From Candidatus Aminicenans sakinawicola JGI OTU-1 (GTDB taxonomy: Bacteria; Acidobacteriota; Aminicenantia; Aminicenantales; Aminicenantaceae), in NCBI GenBank assembly GCA_000493965.1, contig AWNV01000078.1:1-13821 (forward strand): a stretch of DNA of 13,821 nucleotides, read 5' to 3'. The position numbers and the translations under genes are program-made. Shown here in pieces: positions 5,904 to 13,601 of the stretch; the stretch's first letter is position 1; the number at the start of each line of letters is the position of its first letter. Below the pieces are notes generated by a model. The model was not told where the DNA came from. It did no database searches and was given only the letters and a program-made list of their open reading frames with translations.

Positions 5904-7199
5904 ATGGGACTTTTTAAGAAAAAAACGAAAAATAGGGTATGTGTCATAGGTCTGGATGGAGTTCCCCATTATCTCCTTCTCAATCTTGCTAAAAAAGGAG
6001 TCATGCCTTATGTAGGAATGCTTGTTGATTCAGGACATCTTCACAAGATGAAGGCCAGCCTTCCTGAGATATCCTCTGTAAGCTGGACAGACTTCATGAC
6101 TGGTTCCAACCCAGGGACTCATGGCATCTTTGGATTTACTGACTTCAAAAAAAACTCCTATGATCTCCGGTTTCCAAACTATCTCGATGTAAAAAAAGAA
6201 AGATTTTGGGACATCATCGGAAATCAAAAGAAAAGATGCATTGTTATCAATCAGCCTTCGACTTACCCTGCACGAAAAATCAATGGTATTCTGATTTCAG
6301 GCTTTGTAGCAATCGACCTGGCTAAGGCTGTCTATCCTTTTTCTGTCAAACATACTCTCGAACAAATAGGCTATCAGATAGATATCGATACATTTAAATC
6401 CAGGGAAGATCATGAACTTCTCTGGAATGAACTGAGTACTACATTAAAAAGCCGCAAAGAAGCCTTTCATTCCTTCTGGAAAGAAGATTGGGATTACTTC
6501 GAGCTTGTCATCACAGGAACTGACAGGCTTCAGCATTTCTTATGGAACGCCTATGAAGATGAAAATCATATATACAATCAGAAATTTTTAGATTATTACA
6601 GGGAGATCGACAAATTTATCAATGAAATCAATGTGGCTTTTCACAAACTCACAGGAAGCGATGAAGGATTTTATATGCTTTCAGACCACGGATTCACTGG
6701 TATCGAACAGGAAGTATATTTGAATGCATGGTTAGAAAAAGAAAACTACTTGCATTTCAATACATCCCCCCCTAAAAATTTAAGTGAGATATCTCCTTCA
6801 ACCCGTGCTTTTACCATGGACCCTAACCGCATTTATCTCAACCTTAAAGAAAAATTCCCAAATGGCACTGTCAAAGAATCGGAAAAGGACATACTAAAGC
6901 AAGAACTTATACATAAACTTGAAAAACTCGAATATGAAGGGAAAAAAGTTGTCAGAAAAGTATTTGATACTGAAGAGATTTACTCAGGCCCTTACGTACA
7001 ACTGGGACCGGACTTAATTGTGCTTTCCGAGTATGGTTTCGATATGAAAGGTTCAGTCAAGAAAAAAGACATTTTTGGCCGCTCGATTCTCCAGGGAATG
7101 CACACGTGGGATGATGCTTTTTTCTTGGCAAATAGAAACCATGGTTCAGATCTCTGCATATCAGATTTGGCTGCTATTATTATGAGCAATTTCACATGA
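5904..7199 (+). CDS. Type I phosphodiesterase / alkaline-phosphatase-superfamily protein, cytoplasmic form
   Basis: This 431-residue protein belongs to the type I phosphodiesterase/nucleotide pyrophosphatase clan of the alkaline phosphatase superfamily, which uses two metal ions and a Ser/Thr nucleophile to cleave phosphate mono- or diesters. Visible sites are V-C-V-I-G-L-D-G (D18), S-S-V-S-W-T-D-F-M-T-G (probable nucleophile S57), G-T-H-G-I-F-G-F, the T-D-R-L-Q-H-F-L-W segment (Asp and His metal ligands), M-L-S-D-H-G-F and Q-G-M-H-T-W-D-D near the end. It has no signal peptide or membrane segment. It is about 200 residues shorter than the next two paralogues because it lacks their middle insert. 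It is first in the operon, starts 32 bases after the repeat element, and its TGA overlaps the next ATG. The substrate cannot be told from sequence; a nucleotide, sugar-phosphate or lipid-linked phosphate is possible. Confidence 0.8.
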   Translation: MGLFKKKTKNRVCVIGLDGVPHYLLLNLAKKGVMPYVGMLVDSGHLHKMKASLPEISSVSWTDFMTGSNPGTHGIFGFTDFKKNSYDLRFPNYLDVKKERFWDIIGNQKKRCIVINQPSTYPARKINGILISGFVAIDLAKAVYPFSVKHTLEQIGYQIDIDTFKSREDHELLWNELSTTLKSRKEAFHSFWKEDWDYFELVITGTDRLQHFLWNAYEDENHIYNQKFLDYYREIDKFINEINVAFHKLTGSDEGFYMLSDHGFTGIEQEVYLNAWLEKENYLHFNTSPPKNLSEISPSTRAFTMDPNRIYLNLKEKFPNGTVKESEKDILKQELIHKLEKLEYEGKKVVRKVFDTEEIYSGPYVQLGPDLIVLSEYGFDMKGSVKKKDIFGRSILQGMHTWDDAFFLANRNHGSDLCISDLAAIIMSNFT

Positions 7200-9328
7200 A
7201 TAAAATGAGAAAAAGTCTTTTCCTAAAATTAAAAATATTTACCTTCTTAATCCTGGCATCATCTATCCAGCTTAAAGCTTATGTAGGACCAGGGGCAGGA
7301 TTTGCATTTCTATCTTCATTCCTTATCCTGTTTATTACTTTTTTCCTGGCAATTTTCTCTTTTCTTTCATGGCCATTCAGGTTTCTACTCCGTATCATAA
7401 AAGGACAAAAAGCATATAAAAACAGCCTTGTTGATCAGGTCGTCATTGTTGGCCTTGATGGAATGGAACCGACTCTGTTGGAAAAATTTATGTCAGAAGG
7501 AAAACTGCCTAATTTCTCAAGCCTCAAGAAAGAAGGAACATATGAAAAGCTGGCAACAACAATTCCTGCTATATCTCCTGTTGCATGGTCTTCTTTTATG
7601 ACTGGTTCTAATCCATGTAAGCATAATATTTTTGATTTCCTCAGCAGAAATCCAAATAATTATCTGCCTGATCTTTCTTCTGCCTATATTGGAAATCCAA
7701 AAAAATTTCTTCCAATTGGAAAATATAATTTCCCAATTTCGAAACCAGTGATCAGAGGGCTGCGAAAAAGCATACCTTTCTGGAAGATCTTAGGAGATAA
7801 TGGCATTTTCAGCACAATTCTCAGAATCCCAATAACGTTCCCTCCAGAAAAATTTCGAGGGCACCTACTTTCTGGTATGTGTGCTCCAGACTTAAAAGGA
7901 AGCCAGGGTACATTTTCATTCTATACTTCAGATAAAGAAAAAGTCACAAAACGTGAAGGCGGAATGAATATTCCTGTTACTATTAATTCCACTAAGATCG
8001 AAACTTACATATCCGGCCCGGAAAATTCGCTTCTTAAAAAAGCAGAAGAAATGCGGCTTCCAATGACAATAAACCTGGATAAAAATAAAGAGGAAGTCCT
8101 TATCGAAGTATCCGGCCAGAAAATCAATATTAAAAAGAAAAAACTATCAAAATGGATAAAAATAACTTTCCGTCCAGGACTCGGGATGAAAGTAAAAGCT
8201 ATCTGCCGCTTTTACGTGTCTGAAATCCACCCTCACTTCGAGATGTATATATCTCCTTTAAATATTGACCCCGAAAAACCGGCCCTTCCTATATCTCATC
8301 CTTTTATTTATTCTATTTATCTGGCAAAACTCCTTGGAAGTTTCAACACCCTCGGTGAAGCAGACGATACATGGGCTTTAAATGAGGGAATTCTTCCTGA
8401 AGAGACGTTCTTAGAATTAACATATGACAACCACAGGGAATCGGAAGATATGCTTTTTAATGCTATTGATAAAACAAAAAAAGGAGTTGTAGCCTGCTGG
8501 TTCCAAAGTACAGATAGTATTCAGCATATGTTTTTTCGATATCTTGACAAAAAACATCCCGCACTAAAAAGTGGGCAGGCAAAATTGAGTGCCAAAGTCA
8601 TCGAAGACCTTTATATCAAAATGGACGAATTGGTAGGAAAAGTCTTAAAAAAAGTGAGTAAAAAAAGCTTCCTGATTGTTATGTCCGATCACGGATTTAA
8701 ACTTTTCCACCGGGGAGTCAATCTCAATTCTTGGTTGTATACAAACGGCTATCTAAGTCTTAAAGACGGCAAAAAAGAAAGCGATGAGTGGTTTAAAGAT
8801 GTCGACTGGGAAAAAACAAAGGCTTACGGACTGGGCCTCGGGGGTCTTTACATAAATCAGAAAGGGAGAGAAGCCCAAGGTACTGTTAACCCAGGGGCAG
8901 AGACAAAGGCTTTAAAGGAAGAACTTGTCCAAAAACTCGATGGCTTAAAAGATGAAGAAAGAGGAGAAATTGCTATAAATAAAATTTATGACCGGGATGA
9001 AATTCCACCTGGTCCTTATAAAGAAAACTGCCCGGATTTCATAGTCGGATATAATGAAGGATACAGGGTTTCATGGGATTCAGTAACTGGAAAAGTAAAT
9101 TCCACAATTTTTGAAGATAACACAAAAGCATGGAGTGGTGACCACTGCATCGATCCACGAATAGTTCCAGGAATATTCCTCTGCAACCATAAAATTAACA
9201 AAAAAAAATCCTGCAATTATAGATGTTGCACCCACTGTACTCGAACTATTCGGAGTGAAAGTACCTTCTCATATGGATGGTTCTTCACTAATAGATCAGG
9301 AAAATTTCATTTTCCCTCAGAAAAATAA
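7196..9328 (+). CDS. Membrane-anchored type I phosphodiesterase, C-terminus frameshifted
   Basis: The N-terminus has two hydrophobic segments: residues about 8-28, like an uncleaved or cleavable signal ending L-K-A, then Y-V-G-P-G-A-G, then about 36-60 followed by basic R-F-L-L-R-I-I-K-G-Q-K. Positive-inside reasoning would put the catalytic domain on the cytoplasmic face if both segments stay in the membrane. The catalytic sites are V-I-V-G-L-D-G (D88), S-P-V-A-W-S-S-F-M-T-G (S127), S-T-D-S-I-Q-H-M-F, V-M-S-D-H-G-F and W-S-G-D-H-C. The annotated frame ends in a non-conserved, Cys/Arg-rich tail after N-H-K-I-N-K-K-K. Dropping one A from the A9 run at 9200-9208 restores P-A-I-I-D-V-A-P-T-V-L-E-L-F-G-V and ends at TAA 9351-9353, overlapping the next gene by 8 bases. 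All metal ligands precede the shift, so the short form may still be active. The start overlaps the upstream gene as ATGA. Confidence 0.8.
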   Translation: MNKMRKSLFLKLKIFTFLILASSIQLKAYVGPGAGFAFLSSFLILFITFFLAIFSFLSWPFRFLLRIIKGQKAYKNSLVDQVVIVGLDGMEPTLLEKFMSEGKLPNFSSLKKEGTYEKLATTIPAISPVAWSSFMTGSNPCKHNIFDFLSRNPNNYLPDLSSAYIGNPKKFLPIGKYNFPISKPVIRGLRKSIPFWKILGDNGIFSTILRIPITFPPEKFRGHLLSGMCAPDLKGSQGTFSFYTSDKEKVTKREGGMNIPVTINSTKIETYISGPENSLLKKAEEMRLPMTINLDKNKEEVLIEVSGQKINIKKKKLSKWIKITFRPGLGMKVKAICRFYVSEIHPHFEMYISPLNIDPEKPALPISHPFIYSIYLAKLLGSFNTLGEADDTWALNEGILPEETFLELTYDNHRESEDMLFNAIDKTKKGVVACWFQSTDSIQHMFFRYLDKKHPALKSGQAKLSAKVIEDLYIKMDELVGKVLKKVSKKSFLIVMSDHGFKLFHRGVNLNSWLYTNGYLSLKDGKKESDEWFKDVDWEKTKAYGLGLGGLYINQKGREAQGTVNPGAETKALKEELVQKLDGLKDEERGEIAINKIYDRDEIPPGPYKENCPDFIVGYNEGYRVSWDSVTGKVNSTIFEDNTKAWSGDHCIDPRIVPGIFLCNHKINKKKSCNYRCCTHCTRTIRSESTFSYGWFFTNRSGKFHFPSEK

Positions 9329-9353
9329 GGGAAAAGGTAAAAAAAATGTCTAA
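9200..9353 (+). other. A9 frameshift site and out-of-frame conserved C-terminus of the membrane-anchored phosphodiesterase
   Basis: Nine consecutive A (9200-9208) precede TCC in the open frame. Read in the +1 frame, the next 47 or so codons give P-A-I-I-D-V-A-P-T-V-L-E-L-F-G-V and then M-D-G-S-S-L-I, the standard end of this enzyme family, and closely match the end of the third paralogue (L-Y-D-L-A-P-T-I-L-K-I-F-G-I). The +1 frame stops at 9351-9353 inside the next gene's second and third codons. Three explanations remain: a homopolymer sequencing or assembly error, a recent mutation, or transcriptional slippage on the A run that yields both lengths. Confidence 0.8.
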
Positions 9354-11331
9354 AATAAACAGAAGAGATTTTCTAAAGTTTGGCATTACAACAGGCTCAA
9401 TCTTAGCATTGGGAAATGGCAAAGATCTTGTAACAAAGGTCTTCGGACAAACTGATACGCCAAAAAAAATAATCATACTTGGACTTGACGGACTGGACCC
9501 TAATCTTCTTAAACTCTGGATGGATGCAGGCAAACTTCCCGCATTCAGTCGCCTCAGAAGCGAAGGCAGCTTTTCGCATCTTCGAACAAGCATTCCTCCC
9601 CAGAGCCCTGTTGCCTGGTCAAACTTCATTACAGGTACGAATCCTGGAGGACACGGAATTTTTGATTTCATCCACAGAGATCCTGAAAATTATATGGCAA
9701 TATTTTCAGCTTCCAAAACAAGTGAAACTACAAAAACTCTCTCCATCGGGAATGTTGTTCTCCCGATCTCAGGGGGGAAAGTTGAGAATCTTCGCAAGGG
9801 TAAAGCTTTCTGGCAAATCCTTGAAGATTATGATATCCCTGCTACCGTGTTTAAAATCCCATCCAATTATCCTCCTTCTCCCACGAAACAAAGAACCATT
9901 TCAGGGATGGGAACACCGGATATCCGCGGAACTTATGGTATATTCAACTACTATACGACCGAGCCAGCTAAAATCAACGAAGATATTGGCGGAGGAAAAA
10001 TCCATGAAGTATACGTCATCGGCAACATGGTTGAGTCAAAGCTTCCCGGACCAATAAATTCATTTAAAAAGGACAGGCCTGACTCATCGATTGATTTTAG
10101 AGTATATATCGATCCTGTAAACCCCATTGCTAAAATAGTAATTCAGGATCATGAGTTTATCCTAAAAGAAGGAGAATGGAGCAGTTGGAAAAAACTCAAT
10201 TTCAAAATGATTCCAACCCAGAGCGCAAGTGGAATTTGTATGTTTTACCTCAAACAAATCAGGCCTGAATTCAAACTTTATGTATCTCCTGTAAACATAG
10301 ATCCCGGAGACGCAATCCTGCCAATTTCCACGCCGAAAAGCTATTCAGAAGAACTGGAAAAAACATTCGGCCCTTTTTACACACAGGGTCTTCCAGCAGA
10401 CACTTCGGCTCTCGATAATGGAGTTCTGGATGATGGAGAATTTCTCAAGCAGGACGACATTGTCCTAAAAGAAAGGCTTCAAATGTTTGAGTATGAACTT
10501 GCACGTTTTGATTCTGGCCTTCTCTTTTATTATCTTTCAAGCTCTGATCAACGGCAGCACATGTTCTGGCGTCTTATCGATAAAGAGCACCCTAACTTCG
10601 ATCCTCTCCTCGCTTCAAAATATGGAAACACAATCGAAAACATCTATATTGAATCTGATAAGATTTTAGACAAGGCCATACAAAAAGCCGATAAAAATAC
10701 TATTATCATGGTCCTTTCTGACCACGGATTTTCCCCATTCCGCCGCTCATTCAACCTGAACACATGGCTGAAAGAATATGCTTATCATTCTCTTATAAAC
10801 GAATGGAGACAGGGAGAATCCTCTCTATTTTTAAATACAGATTGGTCAAAGACAAAAGCATATGCACTTGGCCTTAACGGTCTCTATATCAACCAGAAAG
10901 GAAGAGAAGCACAAGGTATTGTCTCTGACGGAGCAGAAAAAGAGATGCTCGTGCGGGAAATCGCCCGTAAGCTTGAAAACTTCAAAGATCCAAAAACCGG
11001 GGATAAGCCTGTCTTAAGAGCCTTTATTTCTAAGGACGTCTACAAGGGACCTTATGTGAAGGATGCTCCGGATATTATTTTGGGATTCAACCACGGTTAC
11101 CGCATCTCCTGGGTCTCTCCCTTAGGAAGAATGCCAAAAAACATTATGGAAGACAACACAGAAAAGTGGAGCGGCGACCACTGTATGGCACCGGAAGTTA
11201 TCCCGGGAATTTTACTGATGAACCGCAAGATAAAATCAGATTTTCCTGCTCTTTATGATCTAGCCCCTACAATTCTAAAGATTTTTGGAATAAAAAAGCC
11301 CCCTGAAATGATAGGAAATCCGGTAATTTAA
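9346..11331 (+). CDS. Tat-exported type I phosphodiesterase / alkaline-phosphatase-superfamily protein
   Basis: The 661-residue product starts with a twin-arginine signal, N-R-R-D-F-L-K-F-G (5-13) then I-T-T-G-S-I-L-A-L-G, so it is predicted to be folded in the cytoplasm and exported to the periplasm, consistent with a metalloenzyme that takes up its metals first. The catalytic sites are I-I-I-L-G-L-D-G (D48), S-P-V-A-W-S-N-F-I-T-G (S87), S-S-D-Q-R-Q-H-M-F-W, M-V-L-S-D-H-G-F and W-S-G-D-H-C. It is close to the preceding paralogue: both share K-A-Y-x-L-G-L-x-G-L-Y-I-N-Q-K-G-R-E-A-Q-G and the same beta-rich middle region (Y-V-S-P-V/L-N-I-D-P). A tandem duplication followed by a change of targeting signal is likely. 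The ATG has a modest upstream site (AAGG, about 9335). The C-terminus is complete (D-L-A-P-T-I-L-K-I-F-G). The substrate is unknown. Confidence 0.85.
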   Translation: MSKINRRDFLKFGITTGSILALGNGKDLVTKVFGQTDTPKKIIILGLDGLDPNLLKLWMDAGKLPAFSRLRSEGSFSHLRTSIPPQSPVAWSNFITGTNPGGHGIFDFIHRDPENYMAIFSASKTSETTKTLSIGNVVLPISGGKVENLRKGKAFWQILEDYDIPATVFKIPSNYPPSPTKQRTISGMGTPDIRGTYGIFNYYTTEPAKINEDIGGGKIHEVYVIGNMVESKLPGPINSFKKDRPDSSIDFRVYIDPVNPIAKIVIQDHEFILKEGEWSSWKKLNFKMIPTQSASGICMFYLKQIRPEFKLYVSPVNIDPGDAILPISTPKSYSEELEKTFGPFYTQGLPADTSALDNGVLDDGEFLKQDDIVLKERLQMFEYELARFDSGLLFYYLSSSDQRQHMFWRLIDKEHPNFDPLLASKYGNTIENIYIESDKILDKAIQKADKNTIIMVLSDHGFSPFRRSFNLNTWLKEYAYHSLINEWRQGESSLFLNTDWSKTKAYALGLNGLYINQKGREAQGIVSDGAEKEMLVREIARKLENFKDPKTGDKPVLRAFISKDVYKGPYVKDAPDIILGFNHGYRISWVSPLGRMPKNIMEDNTEKWSGDHCMAPEVIPGILLMNRKIKSDFPALYDLAPTILKIFGIKKPPEMIGNPVI

Positions 11332-11345
11332 ATAAGGAGATTAAA

Positions 11346-11537
11346 ATGGGTAAAGCCAAAGTCAAAATTGAAAAAGATTTGCTGGATAAAGTAAAAAAAT
11401 ATGCAGAGATGTCCGGTTACTCTTCCCCTGAAGAATTTATTACTCACTGTCTGGAAAAAGAGATTTCTAAACTGGAAGAATCTGATTCCGAAGAAGAGAT
11501 AAAGAAAAAGCTAAAAGGCCTCGGCTACATATCCTAA
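11346..11537 (+). CDS. Small ribbon-helix-helix-like protein with C-terminal LGYIS motif
   Basis: This 63-residue protein has a strong ribosome-binding site (AAGGAG, about 11334) and starts 14 bases after the phosphodiesterase stop codon, so it is part of the operon. Residues 4-40 fit a ribbon-helix-helix fold: a short strand K-V-K-I, helix E-K-D-L-L-D-K-V-K-K-Y-A-E-M-S-G, turn Y-S-S-P, helix E-E-F-I-T-H-C-L-E-K-E-I. A very acidic linker follows, then E-E-E-I-K-K-K-L-K-G-L-G-Y-I-S to the end. That last phrase resembles the 'eri...LkaLGYi' tail that ends many bacterial sulfatase and alkaline-phosphatase-superfamily proteins (from memory). It may be a DNA-binding autoregulator of this operon, or a docking partner of the phosphodiesterases. 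Either role is inference. Confidence 0.65.
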   Translation: MGKAKVKIEKDLLDKVKKYAEMSGYSSPEEFITHCLEKEISKLEESDSEEEIKKKLKGLGYIS

Positions 11538-11579
11538 GAATAAAAGAAATGAAACAAAGTAGTTGTTAGAATCATTTCA

Positions 11580-12407
11580 ATGCATATATTCAATTTAATA
11601 TTCGGAAAAATTTTTGATCTGATATTACTGCCTTTCCATAACATGAATCCGTGGATCGGAATGACAGTTATTTCATTCCTTACAGGGTTATTTATGCTTT
11701 TTATCTTCCGGTATACTTCGAACCAGGAAGGAATCCGATTCGTAAAAAATAAAATTAAAGCCTACTTGCTCGAGCTCAGATTATTTAACGACAACCTAAA
11801 AATTTCTCTAAAATCACAAGGAAACATTCTTCGTACAAACCTGAAATATATCAGCTATACGGCAAAGCCTATGTTGGTAATGATCATCCCCCTTATTCTG
11901 ATCTTGATACAGCTAAATTTCTGGTTCGGTTATAACGCATTGTCGGTTGGACAGGAAGCCATTTTAAAGGTAAAACTTGAAGAAGGCTATAACCCAGTTG
12001 AAACAGATATTAAGATAGAGCCCTCACCTTCTTTGACTATCGAAACTCCTCCTCTCAGGATTATAGAAGACAATGAAATAAATTGGCGCTTCAGAGTAAA
12101 TGAAAAAGGCACATATAATTTGACTCTTGCCCTGAAAGGAGAAAAATTCACAAAACAAGTTACTGCCAGCCAGAAATCAATTAACAAAATTTCTCCATTG
12201 AAAATACGGCGCAACTTTATTGATGAGACCCTCTACCCAACAGAGGCTCCCTTTAAAAAAGACTCTCCTATAAAGTCTATTGAAATCACTTATACAACAA
12301 AAGGCATGAATCTCTTCGGGTGGCATATTCACTGGCTAATCGCTTATTTTGCTCTCTCTATCATCTTTGGATTCGCATTCAAGGGAGTTTTTAAAATCGA
12401 GATATAA
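11580..12407 (+). CDS. Integral membrane protein with Oxa1/EMC3-like core and extracytoplasmic beta domain
   Basis: The 275-residue protein shows three membrane segments: about 26-44 (IGMTVISFLTGLFMLFIF), about 97-116 (PMLVMIIPLILILIQLNFWF) and about 245-265 near the C-terminus. Between the first two lies a basic, helical cytoplasmic stretch (45-95) ending in A-K-P-M. This layout, with an amphipathic helical pair and 'KPM' entering the second segment, recalls the DUF106/EMC3/Get1/YidC superfamily of membrane insertases; the match is by pattern only. Residues about 120-240 look beta-rich and extracytoplasmic, unusual for that superfamily. The C-terminal G-W-H-I-H-W-L-I-A-Y-F segment returns to the membrane. 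No ribosome-binding site precedes ATG 11580; ATG 11643 (M22) would keep all segments but also lacks one. It is 42 bases after the small RHH-like gene, so probably in the same operon, perhaps serving the exported phosphodiesterase. Confidence 0.6.
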   Translation: MHIFNLIFGKIFDLILLPFHNMNPWIGMTVISFLTGLFMLFIFRYTSNQEGIRFVKNKIKAYLLELRLFNDNLKISLKSQGNILRTNLKYISYTAKPMLVMIIPLILILIQLNFWFGYNALSVGQEAILKVKLEEGYNPVETDIKIEPSPSLTIETPPLRIIEDNEINWRFRVNEKGTYNLTLALKGEKFTKQVTASQKSINKISPLKIRRNFIDETLYPTEAPFKKDSPIKSIEITYTTKGMNLFGWHIHWLIAYFALSIIFGFAFKGVFKIEI

Positions 12408-12430
12408 ATCTTAGTTGTTTGCAATTTTTA

Positions 12431-12468
12431 TGAATAATTCAAGTGGACGTGGATTATTCAAAAAAAAC
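12431..12468. repeat. Paired terminal motifs forming a hairpin followed by an A run
   Basis: In the 78-base gap before the aminotransferase gene, TGAATAATTC (12431-12440) and GGATTATTCA (12451-12460) face each other across a 10-base loop and can pair along ten positions with one G-T wobble. Each arm matches a terminus of the repeat element, in right-end then left-end order, with no core between them. A run of eight A follows the second arm, so on the minus strand this would resemble a terminator (hairpin preceded by U-rich RNA does not fit the plus strand). It may be an element remnant or an end-to-end junction. Confidence 0.4.
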
Positions 12469-12485
12469 AGATAAAGGAGTGCATT

Positions 12486-13601
12486 ATGAATATTGAAACA
12501 TTTAAAATGGAACGCTGGCAATCGGAATGGGAGCACCTTGTCGATTATAACATTTCGGAAAGCGGTGTGCATTCTTATACCTTTAAACAACTCATTAGTC
12601 CAGATGAATTTGAACATATATTAAATACTAAACTTGGTTACATTCAGACCAATGGAACTCCAGAATTAAAAAAAGCAATATGCTCAAATTATCCTGGTGC
12701 CAATGCAGAAAATATTCTGGTTACATCAGGCTCAGCCGAAGCTAATTTTCTTTTGATATGGGCAAATATCGAGCCGGGCGATGAGACAATTTTTATGCTC
12801 CCAAACTTCATGCAAATACGAGGCCTAATGAAAGCATTTGGAGCTAATGTTAATACATTTTTTCTCAAAGAAGACCTTGACTGGAATCCGGATTTGAATG
12901 AGTTGAAGAAACTCGTAACAAAAAAGACAAAAATAATCTCTATCACAAATCCCAACAATCCAACGGGATGTCAACTAAATAAAGAGGCTAGAAAAACAAT
13001 CATAGAACTCGCTGAATGGGCAGATGCATGGATCATTTCAGACGAAGTTTACCAGGGAGCAGAATATGACAGTCAAATAACACCAACATTCTGGGGGACT
13101 TACAAAAAAGCAATAGTAACCTCCGGTTTTTCCAAGGCTTATGGACTTCCAGGCCTGAGAGTAGGATGGATTGTGGCACCAGAAGATATAATCAATAAAA
13201 CATGGCAATATAAAGATTATACCACAATTACAATAAGCGCATTAAGCGACCGGCTTGCCCGAATTGCACTTGCACCTGCAAACAAAGCAAAAATACTTGA
13301 AAGAACACGCAATATCATAAGAACAAACTTCTCAATTCTTGAGTCATGGATGAAAAAACAGCACGGACTCTTTCATTGTGTTCCTCCTAAAGCAGGAGCC
13401 ATAGCCTTTCCAAGATATAACCTTAACATCAACTCAACTGAATTAGGACACAAAATACGTGAGGAGAAAAGCGTCCTCATCCAACCTGGGGATCAGTTTG
13501 AAGTGGACTTCCACATTCGCTTCGGCCTTGGAGAAGATAAAGAATACTTCAGCAAGGCTTTGAGTCTTATTGAAGAATATCTAAACCTGAATTATTCATA
13601 A
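12486..13601 (+). CDS. Class I/II PLP-dependent aminotransferase
   Basis: The 371-residue protein is a fold-type I aminotransferase of the aspartate aminotransferase superfamily, moving an amino group between an amino acid and a 2-oxo acid through pyridoxal phosphate. Visible sites are G-Y-I-Q-T-N-G-T-P-E-L-K (51-62), the T-S-G-S-A-E-A turn that binds phosphate (80-86), T-N-P-N-N-P-T-G (154-161; N158 contacts the cofactor), S-D-E-V-Y (185-189), S-G-F-S-K-A-Y-G (K217 forms the Schiff base), G-L-R-V-G-W (R225) and H-I-R-F-G-L-G (R345, substrate carboxylate). It is slightly short for the family, with a reduced N-terminus. AAAGGAG stands eight bases before the ATG. It comes 78 bases after the membrane protein gene and may have its own promoter. 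The last codons (N-Y-S-stop) coincide with the terminus of repeat copy 2, so the element supplies or abuts the stop codon. Substrate specificity cannot be read from the sequence. Confidence 0.85.
   Translation: MNIETFKMERWQSEWEHLVDYNISESGVHSYTFKQLISPDEFEHILNTKLGYIQTNGTPELKKAICSNYPGANAENILVTSGSAEANFLLIWANIEPGDETIFMLPNFMQIRGLMKAFGANVNTFFLKEDLDWNPDLNELKKLVTKKTKIISITNPNNPTGCQLNKEARKTIIELAEWADAWIISDEVYQGAEYDSQITPTFWGTYKKAIVTSGFSKAYGLPGLRVGWIVAPEDIINKTWQYKDYTTITISALSDRLARIALAPANKAKILERTRNIIRTNFSILESWMKKQHGLFHCVPPKAGAIAFPRYNLNINSTELGHKIREEKSVLIQPGDQFEVDFHIRFGLGEDKEYFSKALSLIEEYLNLNYS

Noticed and set aside
9200..9208. Programmed -1 ribosomal slippage on the A run
   Set aside because: A -1 shift leads into the wrong frame; the conserved tail is in the +1 frame, so only a +1/-2 event, transcriptional slippage or an error fits.
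9479..10057. A 192-codon frame within the Tat-exported phosphodiesterase gene
   Set aside because: It lies wholly inside a well-supported gene in another frame and its product shows no recognisable motif.
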